The notes under the pieces were generated by a model. That model did no database searches. It saw nothing but the letters and a program-made list of their open reading frames with translations, and was not told the origin of the DNA. This document shows, piece after piece, positions 7,510 through 15,857 of a stretch of 64,000 bases of DNA. Both the position numbers and the translations under genes were made by a program. Numbering within the stretch: position 1 is the first letter of the stretch; every line of letters starts with the position of its first letter. Origin of the DNA: DASSQJ01 sp963772645 (GTDB lineage Bacteria > Actinomycetota > Actinomycetes > Actinomycetales > Dermatophilaceae); the NCBI GenBank assembly GCA_963772645.1, contig CAVYYD010000015.1, positions 248,001 to 312,000 of the forward strand, in the 5' to 3' direction.

Positions 7510-8475
7510 TCAGGCTGCAGGCCGGCTGCGGAGCACCGTGTCCAGGGTGGGGGCGAGCGGACCGTCGACCCGCACCGTGACGTGCTCGTCGCCCCGGGTG
7601 GGCCCACGGGTGACCGCGAGGATCGGGATGCCGCGGCGCGCCGCGTGCCGGACGAAGCGCAGCCCGCTCATGACCGCCAGCGAGGATCCGAGTACGAGGA
7701 GGGCCGGCGCGGCGTCGGTGAGCTCGTAGCACGCCTGGACCCGCTCGCGGGGAACCGAGCCCCCGAAGAAGACGACGTCGGGCTTGAGGGTGTCGGCGCC
7801 GCAGACGAGGCAGCGCGGAAGGTGGAACCCGCGGACGGCGGCGTCGGGGAGGACGACGTCGCCGTCGGGCCGGATCTGGCTGCTGACCCGGGACCCGTCC
7901 GGGGCCTGGCCACGGACCTGGGCCTCGAAGCCCGGGTTGGCCGCAGCCATCCGGGCCTGGAGCTCCTCCCGATGAGAGCGGTCGCCGCAGGTGAGGCAGA
8001 CGACCTCGGCGAGGCTGCCGTGCAGCTCGGTGACGGCCGGGCTGCCGGCCGCCTGGTGCAGCCCGTCGACGTTCTGGGTGATGACCGGGCCGAGCACCCG
8101 GTCGGCCTGGAGGGCGGCGACGGCGTGGTGCGCAGCGTTCGGCTCGGCCCGGGAGAAGCGCTGCCACCCGACGAACGAGCGGGCCCAGTACCGGCGGCGG
8201 TTATCGGTGCTCGCGCAGAACTCGCCGTGCTGCATCGGCATGACCCGCCGGGTGCCGTCGCGACCCCGGTAGTCCGGGATTCCGCTGTCGGTCGAGATGC
8301 CGGCGCCGGTGAGGACGAGGGTCCCGGGGTGCTCGTGCAGGACGGCGGCGAGCCGGAGCACCGCGGCCGGTTCCCGGCTCGCCGGGTCGGTGGGGCGCTG
8401 GGCCCACGACGGCGCGGCACTGACCGGCGCGGCGGTGCCCGGGGTGCGGGCGGCGGGTGGGGCGGTCTCCGGCAC
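7510..8475 (-). CDS. NAD-dependent protein deacetylase, sirtuin family
   Basis: Sir2 enzyme of 321 residues that removes acyl groups from lysines using NAD+. Visible landmarks: GAGIS at 57-61 and DYRGRDG near 68 for NAD binding, TQNVDGLH at 133-140, catalytic His152 in ELHGS, and two CxxC pairs (Cys160/163 and CLVC near 220) for structural zinc. The first 35 residues are Pro/Ala rich and probably disordered. The start is a GTG at 8475; a GTG five bases upstream is out of frame. It is divergent from a LysR-type regulator gene 110 bp away. Confidence 0.93.
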   Translation of the reverse strand: MPETAPPAARTPGTAAPVSAAPSWAQRPTDPASREPAAVLRLAAVLHEHPGTLVLTGAGISTDSGIPDYRGRDGTRRVMPMQHGEFCASTDNRRRYWARSFVGWQRFSRAEPNAAHHAVAALQADRVLGPVITQNVDGLHQAAGSPAVTELHGSLAEVVCLTCGDRSHREELQARMAAANPGFEAQVRGQAPDGSRVSSQIRPDGDVVLPDAAVRGFHLPRCLVCGADTLKPDVVFFGGSVPRERVQACYELTDAAPALLVLGSSLAVMSGLRFVRHAARRGIPILAVTRGPTRGDEHVTVRVDGPLAPTLDTVLRSRPAA

Positions 8476-8547
8476 GGCACGATCTTCGCATCCGGGCCGG
8501 ACAGTCGGGGGTCGGTGGGGCCGGGGTCGAACCTCCGCGCGCCGACG

Positions 8548-8578
8548 ATAACGGGTGCTTATGGGTCGCGACTAGGAT
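8548..8578 (+). promoter_or_regulatory. LysR-type operator and leaderless promoter
   Basis: ATAA-N7-TTAT at 8548-8562 is an interrupted palindrome of LysR type. It is followed by a TAGGAT -10 box (8573-8578) that ends 7 nt before the ATG at 8586, so the regulator mRNA is probably leaderless. The palindrome covers the -35 region, consistent with autoregulation and possibly control of the divergent sirtuin gene. Confidence 0.55.
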
Positions 8579-8585
8579 CTCGGTC

Positions 8586-9539
8586 ATGATCGACGCCGCC
8601 GGGCTCCGTGTCATGCGGGCCATCGCCGACGAGGGCAGCTTCACCGCGGCCGCCGCCGCGCTCGGATACACCCAGCCGGCGATCTCCCAGATGGTCCGGC
8701 GGCTCGAGCAGCGCACCGGCACCGTGCTCGTCGAGCGGGTCGGGCGCGGGGTCCGGCTGACCGAGGCCGGGCAGGTGCTCGCCCGGCACGCGGGCCCGGT
8801 GCTCGCCGCCCTCGACGCCGCCGAGGAGGAGGTGGCCGCCATCGCCGGGCTGCGCAGCGGCCGGGTGCGCCTCATGGCCTTCCCGTCGGCGTCGGCCACG
8901 CTCGTCCCGCGGGCGCTCGCGCTCGTCAAGGAGCGCTTCCCGGACATCAGCATCTCCTTCACCGAGGCGGAGCCGCCGGAGAGCGTCGCGGCGCTGCGGG
9001 CCGGAGACTGCGACCTGGCGGTGACCTTCACCTACGAGGGCACCGACGCCGTGCGCGGGGAGGACGACCTCGAGGCGTTCGTCATCACCCCGCTCCTCGA
9101 GGACGACGTCCGGCTCGCCGTCCCCCGCACCCACCCGCTCGCCGAGCGCGAGAGCGCCGACCTCGCCAGCCTCGCCGGCGAGCCGTGGATCGCCGGCTGC
9201 CCGCGCTGCCGCGGCCACCTCGTCCAGCTCGCCGACGCCGCCGGCTTCCGCCCCGAGGTCACCTACGAGACCGAGGACTACGTGGCCGTCATGGGGCTCG
9301 TGGCCGAGGGGCTCGGGGTCGCCCTCATCCCCGACCTCATCCTCCGCACGGTGCACCACGACGACGTCGTCGCCCTGCCGCTGACCCCGGCCTCACGGCG
9401 CACCATCACCGCGGTCACCACCCCCGACCTCCAGCGGGTGCCCGCGGTCGCCGCGACCCTGGAGGCGCTCGTGCAGAGCGCCGGGGCGCAGTCGACGGCG
9501 CCGACGACCCGGATGCCGGAACCGACCTTCTCGATCTGA
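8586..9539 (+). CDS. LysR-family transcriptional regulator
   Basis: 317 residues. The N-terminal winged helix (1-62) has the classical FTAAAAALGYTQPAISQMVRRLE helix-turn-helix, kept here to its outline at residues 18-40. The remainder is a periplasmic-binding-protein-like effector domain (RVRLMAFPSASATLVPRALA onward) with a CPRC pair near residue 206. The effector is unknown. It converges on comEC with only 10 bp between stop codons. Confidence 0.93.
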   Translation: MIDAAGLRVMRAIADEGSFTAAAAALGYTQPAISQMVRRLEQRTGTVLVERVGRGVRLTEAGQVLARHAGPVLAALDAAEEEVAAIAGLRSGRVRLMAFPSASATLVPRALALVKERFPDISISFTEAEPPESVAALRAGDCDLAVTFTYEGTDAVRGEDDLEAFVITPLLEDDVRLAVPRTHPLAERESADLASLAGEPWIAGCPRCRGHLVQLADAAGFRPEVTYETEDYVAVMGLVAEGLGVALIPDLILRTVHHDDVVALPLTPASRRTITAVTTPDLQRVPAVAATLEALVQSAGAQSTAPTTRMPEPTFSI

Positions 9540-9549
9540 CCGTCGAGGG

Positions 9550-11910
9550 TCACCGGCTGGTCACCACCGCCACCGTGGACCCGCGCTCGACGACCGCCAC
9601 GTCACCACGCAGGTCGGTGCGGTACACCGCGGAGCCCAGCCTGCGGAGCAGGTCGAGGTGGTGCGGCGCGGGGTGGCCGTAGTCGTTGTCGGCGCCGACG
9701 CTGATGATGCCGACCGGCGCCCTGACCGCGGCCATCAGGTCGTCGTCGAGGTTCGAGCTGCCGTGGTGCGGGGCCTTCACCACCTCGAAGCCGCGCGCCG
9801 CGGCCGCCATCGCCGGGTCCCGACGCAGCCGGAGCAGCAGGTCGTGGGCCGCCTCGCGCTCGACGTCGCCGAGCAGCAGGGCATCGACGTCGCCGACCCG
9901 GGCGGCCAGGACGACGCTCGCGTTGTTCGGCACCGAGCCGGCGGCGATCCGGTGCCACGGGCCCCAGACGAGCGCGTCGACCTCGCCGAGGTCGATCCGG
10001 TCGCCCGCCCGGACGGTGGCGACCGGCACGTGGGCGGCGGCAGCGAGCCGGCGGACCTCCTCGGCCCCGTAGCGGGGCTCGGCGACCGGGCAGACGAGCA
10101 CCTGGCGGACGGTCCGGCCGTGGAAGGCACCGGCCAGGCCGTCGACGTGGTCGGCGTGGAAGTGGGTGAGGACCACGGCGTCGAGCACGCCGACCCCCAG
10201 CCGGTCGAGGCAGCCGTCGACGAGCGGCGGGTCGGGACCGGCGTCGACGAGGACGGCATGGCCGGGCCCGCTGCGCAGGACGAGCGCGTCCCCCTGTCCC
10301 ACGTCGCAGGCCACGAGGCGCCAGCCGTCCGGCGGCCAGGTGGCCACCCGGGTCGGCACGAGTGCGGCGAGGAGCAGCGCAGCGCCGCCGAGGGCCAGCA
10401 CCGGGTGGTCGAGGACCACGCCGCCGAGAGCCCGCCCGGTGAGCACGAGGAGGACGAGCAGGCCCGCGAGCAGCAGGGCGCCGGGCGGACCGTCGGGCCA
10501 CGGCATCGTGCCGCCCGGGACGTCGGCGAAGGCGTGGGCGACCCAGGCGATGGCGGTCGTCGGCACGACGCCCGCCCAGGCGACGACCGCGGCGGCCCGG
10601 TCCCAGAGCACCGAGGCGAGCGCCGCCACCACCCCGGCCACGGTGGCCGGCGGGACGAACGGCGCGGCGAGGAGGTTGGCGGCCACCCCGACCACGCTCA
10701 CCGAGCCCTGGAGCAGGACGATGACCGGCGCCGTCATCACCTGCGCCGCGACCGGCACGGCGAGCGCGGGCCCGAGCGGGGCCAGCCGGCGCGGCAGCCG
10801 CGCCGCCACGGCATCCCCCCACGGCCGGGTCAGCAGGAGCAGTCCCAGGGTCGCGAGCGTGGAGAGGACGAAGCCGTAGGACCGGGCCAGCCAGGGGTCG
10901 AGGACGAGGACGGCGAGGACCGCGCCGGCGAGCACCGGGGGCCCCGCCGAGCGGCGAGATCGGCTCAGCCCGAGCAGGCCGATCGCGCCCATCGCGGCGG
11001 CCCGCACGACGCTGGGGTCGGGCCGGGCGAGGACGACGAAACCGGCGAGCGCGAGCCCGGCGAGCACCGGACGGAGCCGCCGCGGCAGCCCGACCACCCC
11101 GCATAGCCCGAGCACCATGCCGGTGACGACCGCGACGTTCGAGCCGCTGACCGCGGTGAGGTGCGTCATCCCGGTGGCCCGCATCGCGTCGGTGAGCTCC
11201 TCGGGGGTGCGGCTGGTGTCGCCGATGACCAGCCCCGGCAGCAGGCCGCGGGCGTCGGCCGGGGCGTCGTCGAGTGCGTCGCGCAGGCCGGCCCGCAGGT
11301 GCTCTGCGGCCGCGGCCACGGCCCCGGGCGGGTCCACGACCCGCGGGGCGCCGGCGACGGCGAGCGTGGCGACCCGGTCGTCGCCCGGGTCCAGCGGACC
11401 GAGCCGGCCGTGCAGGAGCACGGTGGAGCGCCACGCCGGAACCACGAGCTCGGCGCCGCCGGTGAGCAGCACCGGCGCCCCGGTCTGCACGACCCGGCCG
11501 CGGGCGGTGAGACGCAGGACCGTTCCGGTGCGCAGGACCCGCTGCTCCTCGCCGGCCCGCCCGGCGAGCCGGACCGGGTCGCCGGTGACCAGGACGCGGG
11601 CCTCGACGGTGGCCCGCTGCGCCGCGAGCGCGGTGACCCCGCCGCGGTCCCGCAGCGCGGACTGGCCGGCCGCGGCGAGCTGGAGCAGCGCGAGGACCGC
11701 GAGGGACAGGAGCAGGACACCGCGCAGCGCCTGCACCCGCGGCCGGTGCCGGCCCAGGACGAGCGCGAGGACCGTCACCAGGGCCGCGCCGGCGACGACG
11801 AAGGCACGCCCCCCGGCGCCAACGCCGAGCGTGGCCGCCGCGACCGCCCAGGCGAGCAGGGCCGGACCGAGCAGGCGGACGTCGGTCGAGCGCGGACGTG
11901 ACCTCCTCAC
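9550..11910 (-). CDS. comEC: ComEC/Rec2 DNA uptake channel with metallo-beta-lactamase domain
   Basis: Membrane channel for transport of single-stranded DNA in natural transformation, 786 residues from a GTG that overlaps the comEA stop (GTGA). Order: two or three N-terminal membrane helices, a soluble DUF4131-like segment (about 65-210), the Competence multi-helix domain (about 220-500, with GMTHLTAVSGSN) and a C-terminal metallo-beta-lactamase-like domain with THFHADHVDG near residue 580 and APHHGSSN near 700. Length is typical. The holA gene that often follows comEC in actinobacteria is absent; a LysR gene converges instead. Confidence 0.96.
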   Translation of the reverse strand: MRRSRPRSTDVRLLGPALLAWAVAAATLGVGAGGRAFVVAGAALVTVLALVLGRHRPRVQALRGVLLLSLAVLALLQLAAAGQSALRDRGGVTALAAQRATVEARVLVTGDPVRLAGRAGEEQRVLRTGTVLRLTARGRVVQTGAPVLLTGGAELVVPAWRSTVLLHGRLGPLDPGDDRVATLAVAGAPRVVDPPGAVAAAAEHLRAGLRDALDDAPADARGLLPGLVIGDTSRTPEELTDAMRATGMTHLTAVSGSNVAVVTGMVLGLCGVVGLPRRLRPVLAGLALAGFVVLARPDPSVVRAAAMGAIGLLGLSRSRRSAGPPVLAGAVLAVLVLDPWLARSYGFVLSTLATLGLLLLTRPWGDAVAARLPRRLAPLGPALAVPVAAQVMTAPVIVLLQGSVSVVGVAANLLAAPFVPPATVAGVVAALASVLWDRAAAVVAWAGVVPTTAIAWVAHAFADVPGGTMPWPDGPPGALLLAGLLVLLVLTGRALGGVVLDHPVLALGGAALLLAALVPTRVATWPPDGWRLVACDVGQGDALVLRSGPGHAVLVDAGPDPPLVDGCLDRLGVGVLDAVVLTHFHADHVDGLAGAFHGRTVRQVLVCPVAEPRYGAEEVRRLAAAAHVPVATVRAGDRIDLGEVDALVWGPWHRIAAGSVPNNASVVLAARVGDVDALLLGDVEREAAHDLLLRLRRDPAMAAAARGFEVVKAPHHGSSNLDDDLMAAVRAPVGIISVGADNDYGHPAPHHLDLLRRLGSAVYRTDLRGDVAVVERGSTVAVVTSR

Positions 11911-12893
11911 ACCGTGACCAGGGGCCGCAGCTGGGCGAGCAGCTTCTCCCCGATGCCGCTGACCTCGGCCAGCTCGTCGACGCTGGTGAACCGCCCGTGG
12001 CTCGTCCGCCACTCGACGATCCGCGCGGCGAGCACCGGCCCCACGCCGGGCAGTGTGTCGAGGGCGGCGGCGTCGGCGGTGTTGAGCGGCACCCTGCCGC
12101 CCCCCGGTGGGCCGCCCGCGGCTCCCCCGGCGCCCGTCGGCGCCACCGCCTCTCCACGCGCGGGCACCCGCACCTGCTCTCCGTCGACGAGGACCCGGGC
12201 GAGGTTGACCGCGCCGAGGTCGGCCTTCGAGGTGGCGCCCCCGGCGGCGGCCACCGCATCGGCGACGCGGGAGCCGGCGGGCAGGTGCCGGACCCCGGGA
12301 CGGCGCACCTGACCGACGACGTGGACGACCACCTCGGCCCCAGGCGCGGCGTCGGCACCGACCGGCGAGGGCACCCCCGCGGCCCCCGCCGGCAGCCCTA
12401 CCGCCGCCACGGCGGAGGAGACCCCCACCGGACCGGCACGCGCCCCACCACCAGGCACGACGACCGCGGCCTGGTCGGCCGCCCGCGCCCACGCCACCCG
12501 CACCCCGAACACGGCCGCCGCGAGGAGGGCGACCGCGACGACGCCGAGCACCGCCGCCCGACCCGGCTGCCATCGCGCCCCGACGAGCGACGCCGGCAGC
12601 AGCACCCAGCGCGGACGGGGTGGACTCAGCCGCCGGTGCCGACCGGGTTGCCCGGGCTCGCCGGCCGGCGGGTGCCGGGCCGGTGCCCCGCGCGGGCGGA
12701 CCCCGGCGAGGACCTCCTCGCGCCGCGGGACGTACTCGCGGCCGGGCACCACACCGCCGGGCACCTCACCGCCGGGCACCTCACCGCGCTCCGGCCGGAC
12801 TGCCGCCCCGGGCGCCCCGCCGCGCAGCCGGCCGCCGCGGACCCGGGCCAGGGCGCGCGGGGAGAGACCCTCCCCGCCCCGACGTCCTCGCAT
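11907..12893 (-). CDS. comEA: ComEA-type DNA-binding protein (SLBB + helix-hairpin-helix)
   Basis: 328 residues from ATG 12893, which stands 7 nt behind TAGCGT (12906-12901). A longer start at 12938 is possible. The first 120 residues are basic and Pro/Gly rich with a VPGGEVPGGVVPG repeat encoded by near-identical 15-bp units around 12750-12787. A membrane helix follows (about 118-140, AAVLGVVAVALLAAAVFGV), then an SLBB strand domain (VVVHVVGQVRRPGV) and two C-terminal helix-hairpin-helix motifs (LNTADAAALDTLPGVGPVLA and EVSGIGEKLLAQL) that bind double-stranded DNA. Coupled to comEC by a 4-base overlap. Confidence 0.93.
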   Translation of the reverse strand: MRGRRGGEGLSPRALARVRGGRLRGGAPGAAVRPERGEVPGGEVPGGVVPGREYVPRREEVLAGVRPRGAPARHPPAGEPGQPGRHRRLSPPRPRWVLLPASLVGARWQPGRAAVLGVVAVALLAAAVFGVRVAWARAADQAAVVVPGGGARAGPVGVSSAVAAVGLPAGAAGVPSPVGADAAPGAEVVVHVVGQVRRPGVRHLPAGSRVADAVAAAGGATSKADLGAVNLARVLVDGEQVRVPARGEAVAPTGAGGAAGGPPGGGRVPLNTADAAALDTLPGVGPVLAARIVEWRTSHGRFTSVDELAEVSGIGEKLLAQLRPLVTV

Positions 12894-13014
12894 GCTCGCG
12901 ACGCTAGGCACGGGGAGCGCCCGGCGCAGCCCCGGCATCCCCGGTGTGGACGACCCGCCGCCGACGCCTCACCTGTGGACGGCCGGGACCCCGGGGGGTC
13001 CGGACCGTCAGGCG

Positions 13015-13608
13015 TCAGGCCCTGCGGCGCCGCCACCACGCCGCGACGTTGCGCCGGTGCCGCCAGAGCACGAGCGCCGACACCGCGACGAGCCACCAGC
13101 CGACGGCCGGCTCGAGCCACGGGGTGAGCCCCACCCCCGCGGCGACCCCGACGACCAGCAGCAGGCCGGTCACGACGACCGAGGCCTCCCCGACGTAGGC
13201 CACGAGGGCCAGCGCCACCCCGAAGACGAGGACACCCCCCAGGGCGACCCACGGCGCGAGTGCGACTGCCGACCCGAGCGCACAGGCCACCCCCTTGCCG
13301 CCGCGCCCCCCGAGCAGCGGGCTGTAGACGTGCCCGAGCACCACCGCGAAGCCCGCGACGAGGGCGGGCAACCGGCCGAGGAGGTGCAGCGCGAGGAGCG
13401 TCGGCAGGTAGGCCTTGAGGACGTCCGCGACGAGCACGAGGGCCCCCCACTTGCGGCCCAGGACGCGCCCGGCGTTCGTCGCCCCGGGGTTGCCCGACCC
13501 GGTCGAGCGCAGGTCCGTGCCTCGGGCCCGGGCGAGGAGGGCTGCCGGGTTGACCGAGCCGACGAGGAAGGCGAGGACGGCGGTCAGGAGCACGGTCGTG
13601 GCGGGCAT
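13015..13608 (-). CDS. plsY: Acyl-phosphate glycerol-3-phosphate acyltransferase
   Basis: Membrane enzyme that makes lysophosphatidate from acyl-phosphate and glycerol 3-phosphate. 197 residues with about five hydrophobic segments. The three PlsY motifs are visible: GSVNPA, GSGNPGATN and GHVYSPLLGGRGGKGVA (the last two near residues 37-45 and 93-109). The C-terminus is strongly basic (RHRRNVAAWWRRRRA). It lies 12 bp downstream of degV on the same strand; the two probably form one lipid-related transcript. Confidence 0.96.
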   Translation of the reverse strand: MPATTVLLTAVLAFLVGSVNPAALLARARGTDLRSTGSGNPGATNAGRVLGRKWGALVLVADVLKAYLPTLLALHLLGRLPALVAGFAVVLGHVYSPLLGGRGGKGVACALGSAVALAPWVALGGVLVFGVALALVAYVGEASVVVTGLLLVVGVAAGVGLTPWLEPAVGWWLVAVSALVLWRHRRNVAAWWRRRRA

Positions 13609-13620
13609 CGCGGCAGGGAG

Positions 13621-14487
13621 TCAGCCGGCGACGCGGGGCACCCGCGGCACGACGGCGACGGCGAGCGTGCCGGGCCCGACGTGGGCGCCGACGACGGCCC
13701 CGAGCTCGACCACCCGCACCTGGGTGCCGGGCAGCCGGGCCGAGAGCCGCTCGACGAGCCGCGCGGCCCGCTCCGGGGAGTCGAGGTGGTGGACCGCGAC
13801 GTCGACGCCGGCACCGGCGCCGCCCGCCTGGGCCGCCTCGACCGCGAGCTCCTCGAGCCGGGCGATGGCGCGGCTCGCCGTGCGGACCCGCTCGAGCGGG
13901 ACGATGTGCCCGTCCCGCAGGGCGAGGATCGGCTTGATGGCCAGCGCCGACCCGAGGAGCGCGCCCGCGCGCCCGATCCGACCACCCCGCCGCAGATACT
14001 CGAGGGTGTCGACGTAGAAGACGACCGAGGAGCCCTCGCAGGTGCGCCGGACCAGGTCGGCCACCTCGTCCGCGGGCGCACCCTCCGCCGCCGCCCGCGC
14101 CCCGGCCAGGACGGCGTGGCCCATCACCATGCCCAAGGCGCGGGAGTCGACGACGAGGACCGGCACCGGGGACTCCGCTGCCGCGGCCCGCGCCCCGGTG
14201 ACGGTGCTCGAGAGGTCGGCCGAGAGGTGCACCGAGACGACGGCGTCGGCGCCGTCGCGGGCCGCCTCCCGGTAGGCCTCGAGGAAGGCCGCGGGTGCCG
14301 GCCGGGAGGTGGAGACCGGGGTGAACGAGCGCAGCGCGGCCGCCACCTCCGCGGCGTCGACGTCGACCCCCTCACGGTGCTCCCGGCCGCCGACGACGAC
14401 GTGCAGCGGGACGACCCGGACGTCGAGGTCGCCGACGAGCTCGGCCGGCAGGTACGCGGTGGAGTCCGTGACCAGGGCGGTGCGCAC
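13621..14487 (-). CDS. DegV family fatty-acid-binding protein
   Basis: 288 residues. DegV proteins bind fatty acids and, in Firmicutes, present them to the fatty acid kinase FakA; the actinobacterial role is less clear. The family signature is visible: VTDSTAYLP at residues 6-14, the PVSTSRPAPAAF ligand-site strand near 57-68 and the VDTLEYLRRGGRIG block near 160-172. Immediate proximity to plsY, which consumes acyl-phosphate, supports a role in supplying acyl chains, though no fak kinase gene is in the window. Confidence 0.94.
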   Translation of the reverse strand: MRTALVTDSTAYLPAELVGDLDVRVVPLHVVVGGREHREGVDVDAAEVAAALRSFTPVSTSRPAPAAFLEAYREAARDGADAVVSVHLSADLSSTVTGARAAAAESPVPVLVVDSRALGMVMGHAVLAGARAAAEGAPADEVADLVRRTCEGSSVVFYVDTLEYLRRGGRIGRAGALLGSALAIKPILALRDGHIVPLERVRTASRAIARLEELAVEAAQAGGAGAGVDVAVHHLDSPERAARLVERLSARLPGTQVRVVELGAVVGAHVGPGTLAVAVVPRVPRVAG

Positions 14488-14496
14488 CCGAGCAGG

Positions 14497-15129
14497 CTAG
14501 TCGTCGAGGACGCCGAGCGTGCCGTCGGCGCTGCTCGCGGTGCCGTCGGCGCCGCTGGAGGTCCCGTCGACCCCGGTGGGCACCCCGCCCACGCAGCGGA
14601 TGTGCAGCTCGACCTCGTCCTGGCGGCTGGTGAACTTCACCTCGAGCTGGCTGCCGTCGATCTCGGGCTCGAACCCCCAGCCGTCGCGCGGGGTGATCGA
14701 GTCCAGCCGGATCCGGTCGCCGGTGCACGACGCGACGACGGTGCCCCCGCGCGTGGTGAACGAGGCCGTCCGCGTCGACACGGTGCGGGTCGGCGTGGGC
14801 GTCGGGGTCGGCGTCGACGACGGTCGCACGGTCGTCGCCGACCCGGTCGATCCGGTCGGGACGGTCGGGGCGGGAGCCGCGGTGGGGCCCAGGGTGCTCC
14901 GGGGGGTCGAGGAGCGGCCCGGCGAGGGGCTCGGGGACGAACCGGTCGAGGTGGGCGCCGCGGTCCGCGAGGAGGTCGAGGGGGGTGCGGCCACGAGGGT
15001 ACTGGTGTCCGAGGCCTGGCCGAGGGCGCGGCCGGCGCGGTCGACGACGAGGTAGGTGACCGTGCCGACGGCGGCCACGACGAGGACCCACGCCAGCGCC
15101 ATGACGGCCAGCGGACGCACCGCCTTCAC
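14497..15129 (-). CDS. Membrane-anchored Ser/Thr/Pro-rich secreted protein
   Basis: 210 residues, family not recognised. A basic N-terminus is followed by one membrane helix (about 6-29, no lipobox), then some 75 residues of Ser/Thr/Pro-rich low-complexity linker (for example PTPTPTPTRTV) and a compact C-terminal domain of about 80 residues with two cysteines (SCTGDRI and RCVGG) that could form a disulfide. The tail repeats a GADGTASSADGT-like pattern. The start is GTG 15129 behind GGGAGG. It is divergent from the response regulator gene by only 35 bp and so may be controlled by that system. Confidence 0.75.
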   Translation of the reverse strand: MKAVRPLAVMALAWVLVVAAVGTVTYLVVDRAGRALGQASDTSTLVAAPPSTSSRTAAPTSTGSSPSPSPGRSSTPRSTLGPTAAPAPTVPTGSTGSATTVRPSSTPTPTPTPTRTVSTRTASFTTRGGTVVASCTGDRIRLDSITPRDGWGFEPEIDGSQLEVKFTSRQDEVELHIRCVGGVPTGVDGTSSGADGTASSADGTLGVLDD

Positions 15130-15164
15130 GCGCGCCTCCCTCCGCCTGCTCTACCGTGCCCACT

Positions 15165-15851
15165 GTGGCACACGTGCTCGTCATCGAGGACGACCCGTCG
15201 ATCCGCTCGGCGCTCGTCCGCTCGCTCACCGACCGTGGGCACGCGGTGTCCAGCGCGCCGACGGGGATGGCCGGCCTGCAGCAGGCGCTCGACGAGCAGC
15301 CCGACCTCGTCCTCCTCGACCTCGGGCTGCCCGACCTCGACGGCCACAGCCTGCTGAGTATGCTGCGCGCGGTGCGTCGCACGCCGGTCATCGTCGTCAC
15401 CGCCCGCGACGACGACCCCTCGGTGGTCCGGGCGCTCGACGCCGGCGCCGACGACTACGTCGTCAAGCCGTTCGGGATGGACCAGCTCGAGGCGCGGATG
15501 CGGGCGGTGCTGCGCCGGGTCCAGCCCGGCGGCGAGACCGGCCCGATCCTCGTCGGCGGCCTGTCCGTCGACCCGGCCGCCCGGGAGGCCTCCCTCGACG
15601 GCACCGAGCTCGACCTCTCCCGTCGCGAGTTCGACCTGCTCCACCTGCTGGCGGTCCGGGCCGGTGAGGTCGTCACGAAGCGGGAGATCCTCGCCGAGGT
15701 GTGGAACCAGCCCTACGGGGGCGGGGAGCGCACCGTCGACGTCCACCTGTCGTGGCTGCGCCGCAAGCTCGGCGAGAGCGCCGCCCACCCCGTCTACCTG
15801 CACAGCGTGCGCGGCGTCGGCATCCGGCTCGCACCGCCCAGCGACGGCTGA
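15165..15851 (+). CDS. OmpR-family response regulator
   Basis: 228 residues. Receiver domain with Asp9-Asp10, phospho-acceptor Asp52 in LLDLGLPD, Thr79 and Lys101 in VVKPFG. The C-terminal winged helix (about 135-225) ends with HLSWLRRKLGE and VRGVGIRLAP. I chose GTG 15165, which gives the standard MAHVLVIEDDPS opening and stands 7 nt behind TACCGT (15152-15157); a GTG at 15156 in the same frame would cut into that hexamer. Six bases separate it from the kinase gene. Probable target site at 17680-17746. Confidence 0.95.
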   Translation: MAHVLVIEDDPSIRSALVRSLTDRGHAVSSAPTGMAGLQQALDEQPDLVLLDLGLPDLDGHSLLSMLRAVRRTPVIVVTARDDDPSVVRALDAGADDYVVKPFGMDQLEARMRAVLRRVQPGGETGPILVGGLSVDPAAREASLDGTELDLSRREFDLLHLLAVRAGEVVTKREILAEVWNQPYGGGERTVDVHLSWLRRKLGESAAHPVYLHSVRGVGIRLAPPSDG

Positions 15852-15857
15852 GCCGCC

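Noticed and set aside
12750..12787. CRISPR-like short repeats
   Set aside because: Contiguous 15-bp units without spacers that encode a VPGGE-type peptide repeat in comEA.
12892..15357. 821-codon plus-strand frame across plsY, degV and the regulator promoter
   Set aside because: Antisense to three clearly recognised genes; composition is that of a reversed high-GC coding strand.
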